NCBI GenBank assembly: GCA_030425045.1
Contig: JAUHVL010000002.1
Coordinates: forward strand, 124,001 to 188,000
DNA from: a bacterium
GTDB lineage: Bacteria; Bdellovibrionota; Bacteriovoracia; Bacteriovoracales; Bacteriovoracaceae
Reading direction: 5' to 3'
Length of the DNA stretch: 64,000 nucleotides
Part shown: in pieces, positions 36,697-45,555 of the stretch
Layout of the letters: each line of letters begins with the position of its first letter
Position numbering within the stretch: position 1 is the stretch's first letter
Made by a program: the position numbers and the translations under genes
Notes under the pieces: generated by a model
What the model saw: the letters and a program-made list of their open reading frames with translations, nothing else
Told to the model about the DNA's origin: nothing
Database searches by the model: none

Positions 36697-37395
36697 CTAC
36701 TGTTTTACACAGCTTACGATATTTGTTATCTCAGGGATGAAACCAGCAAGCACGTTCATTTTGTCTTGGCATTGCTGTTGAGCTTTTTTACACGCTTTCG
36801 CTTTCGCTCTTTTCTTGTTCTGACCTTTCGCTTCAGCTGTGAACGTTCCCCATGATTGTCCAAACATTGTTTCCAGCTTCACAGAACATTGTGCCTTTCT
36901 CATTTTTCTGGCAGGAATATCCATCGTTACATCAATTTTCTTAACTTTGATATTTCCATTTAAAACCAGTTGCCAACGAACTTGCTCCATCTCTCTTGGA
37001 GTTCTTAAAATTACCTCTGAAAATCCACCAGGCTTATGAAAACCTTGGTGCTTAAAAGACTTATCAATTGTTTTTTGTCTTGAGTAGAATTGTCCTTCCT
37101 TAACAAGAGCAGTTCCATATCCAGCTTTAGACTTAGCCTTTACGAGTACTTTTTTAAGGTCTGCTTTTGTAAGATCTAAGTTAGGTCTAATTTGCTTAAG
37201 TTTTCTTTTAAGACCAATTACTGTTTGCTGTCTATGTACAACTCCGGCATCCATTGGGATTGTCACTGTGATTCTTTCTTTCCCCTGAGCTGGACCATGG
37301 CCATGACCACCGTGACCACCGTGACCACCATGAGCAAAAGCTGTTGTTGATATTGTTGCTGCGATTAAAGATAAAGCTAATAATTGTTTTTTCAT
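36697..37395 (-). CDS. Secreted protein with His/Gly-rich N-terminus
   Basis: A signal peptide ending AFA is followed by HGGHGGHGGHGHG, a His-rich stretch that could bind zinc, nickel or copper. The rest has a repeated domain-like region with ITVTIPMDAG and FSEVILRTPREMEQVR and ends with a Cys-containing segment (KACKKAQQQCQDKM, IVSCVKQ). No family is recognised. AAGGGG precedes the ATG. Metal binding is inference from composition alone. Confidence 0.72.
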   Translation of the reverse strand: MKKQLLALSLIAATISTTAFAHGGHGGHGGHGHGPAQGKERITVTIPMDAGVVHRQQTVIGLKRKLKQIRPNLDLTKADLKKVLVKAKSKAGYGTALVKEGQFYSRQKTIDKSFKHQGFHKPGGFSEVILRTPREMEQVRWQLVLNGNIKVKKIDVTMDIPARKMRKAQCSVKLETMFGQSWGTFTAEAKGQNKKRAKAKACKKAQQQCQDKMNVLAGFIPEITNIVSCVKQ

Positions 37396-37499
37396 TTTTT
37401 CACCCCTTATTTGAAAACAAATCCAAAATGTTTTCTATGAACCCAATGTGAACCAAGCTAAGGAGAATTAAAATCTGAAAATCAATTTGGGCCTTATTA

Positions 37500-37517
37500 C
37501 TGCGCCAAGTGGCGCAG
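37500..37517. promoter_or_regulatory. GC-rich hairpin in an AT-rich gap
   Basis: CTGCGCCA (37500-37507) and TGGCGCAG (37510-37517) form a perfect palindrome with a 2-base centre. It has no T-tract. It lies between the end of the hydrolase at 37593 and the promoter region of the His-rich gene, so it could be an operator or a processed RNA end. Confidence 0.4.
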
Positions 37518-37592
37518 CTGATATTTAAAATGTCTATAAGTAGCTGATTTTACGGAAGAAAAGGCTCCAACTGGTGAGGCTTCTTTGTCATT

Positions 37593-38390
37593 TTAGTCTT
37601 TAAAAAATCGAGTAATGGCCCTTTTATTTAGTAACCAAGTCTTTAAAACGGTATTTGTGTGGTTGAAGTTTGAATCTAATAAGAGGTCGGGGTTCCACTT
37701 CTTTTTTAATGCAATTTGATTACTCGTCGGCACCGTTACATCGTCGTATGAAATACTCATACCAATTTTACGCCCCTCTCTTTTGATCTCCATATCAAGT
37801 ACTTCAAAGGGAATATGAGGTTTTAAAGCTTCTTCGTATTCATCCTCTGACTCAAAACCATAGAGTTCAAACCTAATTTCTTTAAACTTTAACGTTTGCT
37901 CTTGATCGGTTCTCGCAATCATCGAAGCAAGATTGCCTCCTCCAACGATTAAAAAAACAGAATCGATAAAATCGTTTCGAGCAAAACTAATAGAAGCATG
38001 AAGTGAGCCAAGACTGGTCCCAAGCATTCCAATTTTATAATCTGAATGATGGTTTAATACAGAATCGATAGCCGCTTGAGCATTCATATAATAATCAGTG
38101 TGAACAGAAAGGTCGTAGCGAACCTCGAAGTTTTCACTCCAACTTTTGATAATGACAGCGCTCATACCTTTTTTACAAAAATGCTGAGCATAATTACGAT
38201 CGATGAAATTTACTCCCCCTGTAGGAGGCAGGATGACGATCAAACGTTCTGACTTTTCACTTGTTTTAAAAGAGCTCAGTTCAATATCCATGTCATTTTT
38301 CTTCAAAACAACATTTTCTTCTTCGCAACTTGCCATAAGGTTGAATGAAAAAAGAGTGATAAATAAAAGAGAGAACATTTTTGACATCAT
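37593..38390 (-). CDS. Secreted alpha/beta-hydrolase-like protein
   Basis: After a signal peptide (ending LMAS), VILPPTGG gives an oxyanion-type loop, MLGTSLGSLHAS the nucleophile elbow (GTSLG), and SNFNHTNT a late His; an Asp in ISYDDVTVP fits the third site. The 265-aa protein is therefore probably a hydrolase, but no named family is clear. GAGGAG precedes the ATG. It follows the DUF4331 gene by 14 bases on the same strand. Confidence 0.7.
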   Translation of the reverse strand: MMSKMFSLLFITLFSFNLMASCEEENVVLKKNDMDIELSSFKTSEKSERLIVILPPTGGVNFIDRNYAQHFCKKGMSAVIIKSWSENFEVRYDLSVHTDYYMNAQAAIDSVLNHHSDYKIGMLGTSLGSLHASISFARNDFIDSVFLIVGGGNLASMIARTDQEQTLKFKEIRFELYGFESEDEYEEALKPHIPFEVLDMEIKREGRKIGMSISYDDVTVPTSNQIALKKKWNPDLLLDSNFNHTNTVLKTWLLNKRAITRFFKD

Positions 38391-38404
38391 AAACTCCTCG
38401 CTTC

Positions 38405-39556
38405 CTATTGGAACTGCCTAGCTAACCATGCTTTCATACGTGCAGATAAACTGGTATCAGGTTTATTCAAATATGGAAATTCTCTACTGATACTTCTGTA
38501 TGCTTTATCAACACCATCACTCAGTTTGTCTAAGTCAGAAGCAATATAAAGCGAAAGTATTTTGTCCACCACATCATCTTGTAGTTGCCTTCCACCACAA
38601 TCATTGATCTCAAGACCATTTAAAAGAGCGTACTCAATTGAGAAATAACTATCCTTCGAACATGGGTTTGAAGGGGCGACAATGAGAAAATCATTTAACA
38701 AGAGATCGACAAATTTTTCTGCTTTTGGTCTATCCCAATCTTTTGTCATATCTTGATGATCGTAATGAACTAAAATATTCTCAATCATTCTTTCTTTATA
38801 AAGATCTTCTTTTTTCATTGGTCTTTGAAAAGGAACTTCTAGGTTATAAAAGTCTCTCAATTCTAAAACTTCACTGTCAGGGATCATGGTAAAGTTTGTA
38901 ACCTCAGGTCTTCCTACCCAGTCAATTTGTTTCCAACGGGCTTGAGCATGATCTCTTCCCATAGACTTTGCGGCCACGGCAATTAATTCATTATTATAAT
39001 CTTCAAATAGATCATTTAAATTGAGCTCAATAACAATAGAAAGAACATTGAGCTGATCCATCACATTTGTCCCATCACTGACACCGAGAAATCCTTGCTC
39101 TACAGAGTGAGTCACCCATTCTTGATTAAGAAAGAAAGGATCTGATCTCATTCCTGCAAATAATTTAAAATCAGCATCAATTATTTGATTCACTTTTCCC
39201 TTTGATCTTAAACCGTTTGAACTCTCACAAAGAACACTATAGTTATGGCCATGGGGAGTTTGAAAAGAACACTCTATTTTAACTTCCTCATACGTTTGTA
39301 TTGAGTTTTGGTTATCAAGTTGAAGTTTACGAAGTTGAAAAACATAATTTACCTTTTCAGAAAAATGACCTTTTGGGGAAACCATAGGATAGACATTTAA
39401 AATTAAATTTAAGTTTTGATCCTTATCTTCACTAGGAAAAACAAAAAGATCTGCAATATCTGTAACCCCATGCTCTTTTGTAACAGGGCCATCAATATGA
39501 TCACTGGCAAATAGATTCACCGCTACTAAAAACATTAAAACGCTGATTGCTTTCAT
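38405..39556 (-). CDS. Secreted DUF4331 family protein
   Basis: I choose ATG 39556, six bases after GGAGAGG; an upstream TTG overlaps that site. The signal peptide ends LFAS and is followed at once by DHIDGPVTKEHGVTDIADLFVFPSEDKD (start of the family domain), matching the DUF4331 pattern of SSHREAP...DxTDLYAF. The family's function is not established; members are exported and often near outer-membrane or iron genes. The C-terminal ~100 residues are helical. It heads a two-gene unit with the hydrolase-like gene. Confidence 0.82.
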   Translation of the reverse strand: MKAISVLMFLVAVNLFASDHIDGPVTKEHGVTDIADLFVFPSEDKDQNLNLILNVYPMVSPKGHFSEKVNYVFQLRKLQLDNQNSIQTYEEVKIECSFQTPHGHNYSVLCESSNGLRSKGKVNQIIDADFKLFAGMRSDPFFLNQEWVTHSVEQGFLGVSDGTNVMDQLNVLSIVIELNLNDLFEDYNNELIAVAAKSMGRDHAQARWKQIDWVGRPEVTNFTMIPDSEVLELRDFYNLEVPFQRPMKKEDLYKERMIENILVHYDHQDMTKDWDRPKAEKFVDLLLNDFLIVAPSNPCSKDSYFSIEYALLNGLEINDCGGRQLQDDVVDKILSLYIASDLDKLSDGVDKAYRSISREFPYLNKPDTSLSARMKAWLARQFQ

Positions 39557-39610
39557 GAAATACCTCTCCAAAATTATTGACTTGATTGCTTATAGCATAA
39601 GTCTCTCACA

Positions 39611-39657
39611 TCAATACTCAAAACATAAAAGTATTGAATATTAACACCCAAGGTGTT
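39611..39657. promoter_or_regulatory. Two inverted repeats upstream of the XRE regulator gene
   Basis: TCAATACT (39611-39618) and AGTATTGA (39630-39637) form a perfect 8-bp inverted repeat with an 11-base spacer. AACACC-CAA-GGTGTT (39643-39657) is a second palindrome, 12 bases before the ATG. Both lie between divergent genes and look like operators, perhaps for autoregulation. Confidence 0.55.
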
Positions 39658-39669
39658 ATTTTATGCCCT

Positions 39670-40395
39670 ATGAAACTCAGTACAGCGCTTATTGACCGCA
39701 TCAAACAGCTTTTAAAAAAAAAGGGTCTTACTTATGCCAATGTGGCCAAAGGCCTCAATGTTTCAGAGTCCACTTTGAAAAGATGGTTTTCTCAAAAAAA
39801 CTTCAGCCTTAAGCAAATGGAGCAAATTTGTAATTTTGCCGGCATTAGTGTTGAAGAGCTGATGAAAACAAACCTTCTTCAGCAAAGACAAGAATATTTT
39901 TCAGAGCAACAGGAAGAGCTTTTTGATAAGAACGAAAAAGCAATGGCCTTATTTTACCTCACAACTTTTGGGTTAAGCTTTGATGAAATTCATACAAATT
40001 ATCATTTCGAAAAAGCTGAACTTATCAAACTTCTTAATCAACTCGAAAAAGTAAACCTCATAGAACTTCATCCCAACAATCATATTGTCAAAAAAATAGA
40101 TCTCTCAACAATGTGGATTCCGAAAGGAAAATTAAGCACAAAGTATTTTAAACAAATTAGACAAGAGTTCATGAATACATACTTTTCAGATCACGATGAA
40201 ACTCAACACTTTCACTCCGGTAGACTAACCTCTGAAAGTAACAAAATTATTCAAAAAAAAATCGATAAACTTGTAGAGGAAATTCGAGAACTCTATCTTC
40301 TCGATGCCAATGAAAAGACGGCAGAGAATATATCTGTTTTTATCGGTATGAGACCGTGGAATTTTTCCTTGATCTCTAAGTTTAAAAAGGTTTGA
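39670..40395 (+). CDS. XRE-type helix-turn-helix regulator with a DUF4423-like C-terminal region
   Basis: I start at ATG 39670 because it opens the helix-turn-helix (LTYANVAKGLNVSESTLKRW, about 20-39); an upstream start would read through a palindrome. The C-terminal ~150 residues contain a second winged-helix-like segment (FYLTTFGLSFDEIHTNYHF) and a helical tail, the arrangement of DUF4423-type regulators common in Bdellovibrio relatives. No Shine-Dalgarno is clear. It may control the divergent DUF4331 operon and itself. Target not proven. Confidence 0.82.
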   Translation: MKLSTALIDRIKQLLKKKGLTYANVAKGLNVSESTLKRWFSQKNFSLKQMEQICNFAGISVEELMKTNLLQQRQEYFSEQQEELFDKNEKAMALFYLTTFGLSFDEIHTNYHFEKAELIKLLNQLEKVNLIELHPNNHIVKKIDLSTMWIPKGKLSTKYFKQIRQEFMNTYFSDHDETQHFHSGRLTSESNKIIQKKIDKLVEEIRELYLLDANEKTAENISVFIGMRPWNFSLISKFKKV

Positions 40396-40398
40396 TCA

Positions 40399-41235
40399 TT
40401 AATTATTTAAAACCTGTGAGTAAATAATATTCTGTAACTGAAAAATATGATCCGTAAAACGTAATTTAAATATTAACTTTACCTCTTCAGGCGCCTGATC
40501 CCAAATTTTTTCTCTTAAACCAAGTTTATGGGGATACTTTAATGATTGATTTTTTTCAATAAAGCTCAAACTTCTTAAAGAGGTTGCTAAGCTGGTAACC
40601 GTCATGCGAATCGCATCTAAGTTAACCTCTGGAGATTGAACCATTTGAGCAATTCTTTCATCCCTTGAGAAAAGTTGATTAATGACTCTTTTATTATTTT
40701 TATACCAAGATTTGTAATATTTTTCTAAAAAAGCTTTGTAGTTATCACATCGAAAAGCTGAAACTAAAACGTTACTCTCCTTGCTCATTAATTCACTGAG
40801 ACTTTTATTAGTATAAGGCGCTAAAGAGTCATGATGAGTTTTTATTCTTGGACTATCCGAATTCGCATTACTCGCTTTTTCAAAAATAGAATTAGAATCA
40901 AGATAAACGGAAGCATGAACGGGAGTTCTGGTATTACCCTCAACCTTAAGTAATAAAAGAAGATCTCCTCTTCTTAAAGAATTAACCGTTTTAATTTCCT
41001 TACATAGTGGACTTTCAAGTAATGTCTGAAACTGCTTGCCATCGACATAGCCAGAGTAAGGTAAAACATTCACTGCAGCTAATGCTGTTGAAAAGCAGTT
41101 AGGCCCCAAATAAATTGGTTTTTTATTATTATAATGAGTAATAAACTGGTTTAATGACTCTTCTTCTGCTGACACAAAAGAAGTGAATGATATAAAAAAA
41201 AGCAGCGTGAATATTTTAATCTTACTCATATTCAT
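40399..41235 (-). CDS. Secreted protein with NlpC/P60- or CHAP-like Cys-His pattern
   Basis: A signal peptide ending VSA precedes GPNCFSTALAAVNV with a possible catalytic Cys, then RRGDLLLLL and PVHASVYLDSNSIFEKAS with a possible His. The order C-x...-RRGD-x...-H matches papain-like NlpC/P60 and CHAP folds, which cut peptidoglycan or amide bonds. The C-terminal ~110 residues are helical. Confidence is moderate because no complete signature is seen. Its stop is 3 bases from the convergent regulator's stop. Confidence 0.55.
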   Translation of the reverse strand: MNMSKIKIFTLLFFISFTSFVSAEEESLNQFITHYNNKKPIYLGPNCFSTALAAVNVLPYSGYVDGKQFQTLLESPLCKEIKTVNSLRRGDLLLLLKVEGNTRTPVHASVYLDSNSIFEKASNANSDSPRIKTHHDSLAPYTNKSLSELMSKESNVLVSAFRCDNYKAFLEKYYKSWYKNNKRVINQLFSRDERIAQMVQSPEVNLDAIRMTVTSLATSLRSLSFIEKNQSLKYPHKLGLREKIWDQAPEEVKLIFKLRFTDHIFQLQNIIYSQVLNN

Positions 41236-41309
41236 ATAAGGATAGTTTATCGAAAAATGAGATAATTAAACTCTAATGGAATATTTTTCTTTAGGATATG
41301 TGCTCTAAC

Positions 41310-42584
41310 TCAATTTATATTCTTATCCATAATGCTTTTAACATTGAATTGAGCTTTCAACGAGCTTAAGAGTGTATAGACCCCTAATATCTTTCTATCT
41401 AAAAAAATAAACTGATGAGGTATTGCGGTAATTCGTACAGTCTTTTGTAATTCTCTACCTTTTTTGTAGAGTTCATCAATAAAACTCTGATCTCCCCAAC
41501 TGTAGTTCTCTTCTCTTAAAGGGTTCGTCAAAAAACAGATATAATCCCACATAAGATCACGATCAAATTCTAGTTCTCCTTCCCACTGCTCTATAAATTG
41601 ATCGGTTTCTTGAAAGAACTTCTCTTTATTTTCTTCATAAGCAAACTTTATAAAGTTTCTATAAAACTGAATCGTTTCCTCTTTGAAAGATAAGCATGCT
41701 CCAAAATCAAGTAAGTAAACACAACTAAAGTCATGGGCAATATAATAATTTCCTCCATGGGCATCAGTTTGAACGAGGGAGAACTCGTAAATCTCTCTTA
41801 AGAAAAGATCAAATATCTTCTCTCCAATTTTGTTTTTCACTTCTTGAGAAGGGTTATAGTCATCAATTTTACTGAGAGCAAAACCTTCAACATAATCCAT
41901 ACATAAAACTGTTTTACTAGAGTACTTATGTTCGACACGGGGAATTTTAAAAAAAGGATCGTCTATTTTTTCAATATAATCATTTTGTGTTTTAGCTTCT
42001 CTAATATAGTCCATTTCAGATTTTAATGTCCGCTCTATTTCATCAAAAACATTTTTAGAATCGACTCCCTTTGGTACTATATTAATTCCTTTTACTAACA
42101 TCTTAAGAAAAAACATATCAGCATCGATGGCCTTTGAAATTCCAGGATATTGAATTTTTAGTACATATTTTTGCTCAGGATTTGACTTGAGAGTTGCTAT
42201 ATGAACTTGGCCAATACTCGCTGCTGCGAGAGGTTCTTTTTCAATATCCATTTCTATAAAAACAACCTGATGTATTTGTTTTTTAATTTTATCAAAGTCG
42301 AGATAATCAGTTTGTGCCTGTAATGATTTTAATTTGCTTTTCAGTGGCTCATCTAAGTATATCTCTGCATACTGAGATAACATTTGCCCAGCTTTTGTTA
42401 TAGAACCCTTAAAAACCGATAACTCTGAAATAAACTCATCGGGAGATTTTCCAATGACTCCTTGAAGAATTTTCTTAGGATCTTCATTATTGAGAACAAG
42501 ACTCTTTCCTGTACGAAGTGCATATTTCAATAGAGATGTATTTCGCTTTATGAGTCCGCTTTTAATCGCTTTTAGTTTCTTCAC
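41310..42584 (-). CDS. UbiB/ABC1 (ADCK) family atypical kinase
   Basis: The family pattern is present: KxGQ-type KGSITKAGQMLSQ, the Ala-rich nucleotide loop PLAAASIGQVHIA, the catalytic DAHGGNYYI and metal-binding LLDFGACLSF. UbiB-like proteins are ATPases/kinases at membranes that support ubiquinone or other isoprenoid lipid metabolism. The 424-aa length is on the short side and no C-terminal membrane helices are seen. The GTG start overlaps the SDR gene by 23 bases, so the two are co-translated. It is the last gene of the GbsR operon. Confidence 0.9.
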   Translation of the reverse strand: MKKLKAIKSGLIKRNTSLLKYALRTGKSLVLNNEDPKKILQGVIGKSPDEFISELSVFKGSITKAGQMLSQYAEIYLDEPLKSKLKSLQAQTDYLDFDKIKKQIHQVVFIEMDIEKEPLAAASIGQVHIATLKSNPEQKYVLKIQYPGISKAIDADMFFLKMLVKGINIVPKGVDSKNVFDEIERTLKSEMDYIREAKTQNDYIEKIDDPFFKIPRVEHKYSSKTVLCMDYVEGFALSKIDDYNPSQEVKNKIGEKIFDLFLREIYEFSLVQTDAHGGNYYIAHDFSCVYLLDFGACLSFKEETIQFYRNFIKFAYEENKEKFFQETDQFIEQWEGELEFDRDLMWDYICFLTNPLREENYSWGDQSFIDELYKKGRELQKTVRITAIPHQFIFLDRKILGVYTLLSSLKAQFNVKSIMDKNIN

Positions 42585-43950
42585 GGTCCTTTCCCTCTTT
42601 ACGATCTCTTTCTAAAAAATCACCAAACTTATGCATCACCTGTAAATGTATTAAGGCTTGAGAATAACGGTATATATACCAGGGTAATGAAGGAACAAAC
42701 TCATTTATTGAAGCCAAGGTTTCCCCTGTTCCATGAACTTTTCGAAACTCTAGCCATCCGGTATTATCAGTCTTACTTAGGATTCCACCTTTTATATGGA
42801 GCTTTAATCTATCTAAGTCATTATCGTCTTCTTGCCTACTCAGAACAAGTAAGGGCGTATTAAGTCCTGCTAACTTAAAGGTTAAGATGTTTTTATCAGG
42901 ATACACCTTTATCAAGTTTTTCATATAACTTGGTAGCCATGTAAAATAGAGATCACAAATTTCATCAACTTCAAGATCATAGGGGTTTGGTAATCTTTGA
43001 ATTGAACGTACAGTATTCCCTGAAAACTTCTTGAATGTCTTTTTCTTAATACTCTTTTCTTTTTTTATTTCAGGTAGCATATCCTCAAACTTTCTAAAAA
43101 GTATCAAATTTTCAATTTCAGGTGGAATGTCATGATGAGGAAGGTTGCATAAAAGGCTATCGATGAGAGGAGAAACCAACTCATAGTCAGCATTTCCAAA
43201 GATCTTTACCCAAAGCTTAGAAAAGGATGTGTAATTAACGGGCACAGAAAACATCGGCTTTTTTACATCAAGATGTTTGGCCACACTTTTTATGAGATCA
43301 GCATATGTTAACTCTTCACCATTAACAGCGTTAATCGTCTTTCCAAAAAAGTCTTTATTATCGATCGAGTGGATCATAACTCTGATTAAGTCATCAATGT
43401 AGATCGCTTGAGTTTTACTTGCAGTCCACTTAGGAAGAACCATACAAGGTAGATTTAAAACAAGATTTCTCAAAATCTCAAAAGATGATCCCCCAACACC
43501 GGCGACCATACCGGCCCTTAAGACCGTAGTCGCAATTTTTGATGCTTTAAATACATCTTCAACTTCTCTTCTACTTTCTAAATGTTTACTAACTTGTTTT
43601 TCGGGAACGAGACCACCGAGATATATAATTTGTTTAACATTATTTTTAATACAAGCTTTGGCGAAATTATCGGCCAACAAAAGGTCAGTATCTTGAAACT
43701 CTCCCTGAAATAATCGCGAGGAGGGCAACATTGAGTGGACTAAATAAAAAGCGACATCAGTATCTTTTAATGCTTCTTCGGTACTCTGATAAGAAAAGAG
43801 GTCTGCTTTTTTCCAAAGGGCACCATCCTTTTCTCCCTCTCGTGATCGGCTCAATGCTTTAACCTGACACACACTCGAAAGACTATCAATCAGATTCTTA
43901 CCAACGAATCCCGACGCTCCTGCAATCGTTATTTTAAGTTGCTTATTCAT
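42562..43950 (-). CDS. NAD(P)-binding SDR-type protein with C-terminal DUF2867-like domain
   Basis: The extended-SDR Rossmann motif GASGFVGKNL is at residues 11-20, followed by YLVHSMLPSS, IIYLGGLVPE and YIDDLIRVMI, as in NDUFA9/YbjT-like proteins. The last ~150 residues (DEICDLYFTWLPSYMKNLI, WYIYRYSQALIHLQVMHKF) match the DUF2867-type domain often fused to it. The substrate is unknown; cofactor-bound lipid or quinone metabolism fits the neighbouring UbiB. It begins 1 base after the GbsR gene. Confidence 0.87.
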   Translation of the reverse strand: MNKQLKITIAGASGFVGKNLIDSLSSVCQVKALSRSREGEKDGALWKKADLFSYQSTEEALKDTDVAFYLVHSMLPSSRLFQGEFQDTDLLLADNFAKACIKNNVKQIIYLGGLVPEKQVSKHLESRREVEDVFKASKIATTVLRAGMVAGVGGSSFEILRNLVLNLPCMVLPKWTASKTQAIYIDDLIRVMIHSIDNKDFFGKTINAVNGEELTYADLIKSVAKHLDVKKPMFSVPVNYTSFSKLWVKIFGNADYELVSPLIDSLLCNLPHHDIPPEIENLILFRKFEDMLPEIKKEKSIKKKTFKKFSGNTVRSIQRLPNPYDLEVDEICDLYFTWLPSYMKNLIKVYPDKNILTFKLAGLNTPLLVLSRQEDDNDLDRLKLHIKGGILSKTDNTGWLEFRKVHGTGETLASINEFVPSLPWYIYRYSQALIHLQVMHKFGDFLERDRKEGKDREETKSD

Positions 43951-43951
43951 A

Positions 43952-44485
43952 CTATGGAGAAAGTGTTTCTTTTTCTATTTTGATAAGAGGAGCCTTATCA
44001 AAAATAAAATTACTAATCTTTCCTCCACCAAAAATCAGTATCTCAAGATAATTAGATGCTGTTTTGACCATTTTATGTAAGAACGCAATTCGCTTTAAGT
44101 TAATATCTTGTAATTGCTCTTTTGGAAGACCTCCTAAAAGATCCACTGCTTTTTGAATTCCTGAAATCATTTTTCTCTCTCTAGACCTCAAAACATTTTG
44201 AATAACATCCGTTATGTTTTCATTTATTTGAAAGTATTGAGTTCTGCGCCCTTTTGTGTACTCATGCCTAATCACTTCATATTCGAGAAGCCTCGCTATT
44301 GAAATACTGACAAGACCCTTTGATACACCCGTTCTATCCATTAAGTCTTGCGGACAAAGAGGCTTGTTGGCAAGAAGGAGATGACACCAAAGCCTCCCTT
44401 CAATTTCTTTGAAGCCCCAGTATTCTATGAATTTACCGACTTCTATACACAGTTCGTCTAGTTCACGCGGTATTTGATTTTTCAT
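43952..44485 (-). CDS. GbsR/MarR-family transcriptional regulator
   Basis: The 177-aa protein has the GbsR-type layout: IEYWGFKEIEGRLWCHLLL, then a winged helix with LMDRTGVSKGLVSISIARLLEYEVIRH and the wing GRRTQYFQIN, and a helical dimerisation tail. Members often act as repressors of stress or osmolyte genes. It is the first gene of the left operon. A perfect 38-bp palindrome lies between it and the divergent right operon, so it probably controls both. The inducer is not known. Confidence 0.88.
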   Translation of the reverse strand: MKNQIPRELDELCIEVGKFIEYWGFKEIEGRLWCHLLLANKPLCPQDLMDRTGVSKGLVSISIARLLEYEVIRHEYTKGRRTQYFQINENITDVIQNVLRSRERKMISGIQKAVDLLGGLPKEQLQDINLKRIAFLHKMVKTASNYLEILIFGGGKISNFIFDKAPLIKIEKETLSP

Positions 44486-44527
44486 ATTTTTATAACCACC
44501 TGTTTTTACGATGTTTAATAATATACC

Positions 44528-44565
44528 TTGATTTAAAGTTTAACTTACCTTAAACTTTAAATCAA
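44528..44565. promoter_or_regulatory. Perfect 38-bp palindrome (operator candidate)
   Basis: TTGATTTAAAGTTTAA (44528-44543) and TTAAACTTTAAATCAA (44550-44565) are perfect complements over 16 bp with spacer CTTACC. It lies centrally in the ~100-bp gap between the divergent GbsR and glutathione peroxidase genes, over any -35/-10 region, which fits repressor control of both operons. Confidence 0.8.
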
Positions 44566-44588
44566 TAAATTTTTATCATGAGGATGTT

Positions 44589-45122
44589 ATGAAAAATATA
44601 ATCACAATCTTATTCACTCTCCTTGTCTTTAATAGCAATGCTATGGAGAAAACTGTTTTTGACCATTCTATCAGCCTGGCAAATGGAGAAGCCCTTAATC
44701 TCGACAAGATGAAAGGTAAGCCTATTTTATTTGTCAATATCGCCACTCGCTGTGGTTATACTGGGCAGCTTGATGACATTGAAAAGCTCTATCAAAAATA
44801 CAAAGCAAAGGGGTTTAATGTTGTCGGTGTTCCTTCAAACGATTTTGGTTCTCAAACACCAGAGCAAGGAAAAGACATTGTGAAATTCTGTCGACTCAAA
44901 TACGGAGTATCTTTTCCAATAACGAAAAAAGTTCCCGTAACAGGAAAAAGTAAACATTCATTAGCTAACTATCTCGTATCAATTTCTGGCGGAAAAGAAA
45001 TAGGATGGAATTTTGAAAAATTTCTTTTTAACGGGAATGGTAAATTCGTTTCAAGATTTACATCATCCGAAAACCCTGTTGGTGGAACACTAGAGAAGAA
45101 AGTGGCGTCACTATTAAACTAA
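44589..45122 (+). CDS. Glutathione peroxidase family protein (Cys type), exported
   Basis: A signal peptide (about 1-18) precedes the thioredoxin-like fold. The peroxidatic Cys55 is in NIATRCGYTGQ, GVPSNDFGSQTPEQ carries the family's second block and GWNFEKFLF the Trp-Asn site. It reduces peroxides, including lipid hydroperoxides, with thioredoxin or glutathione. The ATG follows GAGG. It is the first gene of the six-gene right operon. Confidence 0.92.
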   Translation: MKNIITILFTLLVFNSNAMEKTVFDHSISLANGEALNLDKMKGKPILFVNIATRCGYTGQLDDIEKLYQKYKAKGFNVVGVPSNDFGSQTPEQGKDIVKFCRLKYGVSFPITKKVPVTGKSKHSLANYLVSISGGKEIGWNFEKFLFNGNGKFVSRFTSSENPVGGTLEKKVASLLN

Positions 45123-45129
45123 AATAGAT

Positions 45130-45555
45130 ATGGATAAAATACTTCTTTTACATTTTTCAACTTGCTTATTGATGAGTGGACTTATCTGGGTAGTTCAGTT
45201 TGTTCACTATCCATCTTTTAAGTACGCCAGTTCTGCAAAGTTTAAAAGTTTTTGCGAGTTCCATGTGAAGTCAATCAGTTTTATCGTCATGCCCTTGATG
45301 ATCGTTGAACTCGTCACTGGTGCCTACCTTTTTATATCTGGTCCAAATTTTATCCATGCCCTAAACTTTAGTTTTATCATCTTGACGTGGATTTCTACTT
45401 TTATCTTAAGCATGCCTCTTCATCAAAAATTGGCAAAAGATTATGACATCACAACAATAAACAATCTCGTTATGACAAATTGGCCGAGAACTCTTTTTTG
45501 GACTGGGCGTAGTGTACTTTTATTTTATTACCTTTTCACAACAATGGGTCTCTAA
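45130..45555 (+). CDS. Four-helix membrane protein of unknown function
   Basis: The 141-aa protein has four membrane segments (about 5-25, 48-68, 76-96 and 120-138). A conserved-looking WVVQFVHYPSF follows the first helix and NWPRTLFWTGRS precedes the last. Similar short 4-TM proteins (DUF1772-like) occur in photolyase and SDR clusters, but I cannot assign the family with confidence. It starts 7 bases after the peroxidase stop and ends one base before the SDR start. Confidence 0.75.
   Translation: MDKILLLHFSTCLLMSGLIWVVQFVHYPSFKYASSAKFKSFCEFHVKSISFIVMPLMIVELVTGAYLFISGPNFIHALNFSFIILTWISTFILSMPLHQKLAKDYDITTINNLVMTNWPRTLFWTGRSVLLFYYLFTTMGL

Noticed and set aside
45130-45555. Rhodopsin or carotenoid-type membrane protein in the photolyase cluster
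   Set aside because: Only four helices and no retinal-binding lysine context; left as unknown 4-TM protein.
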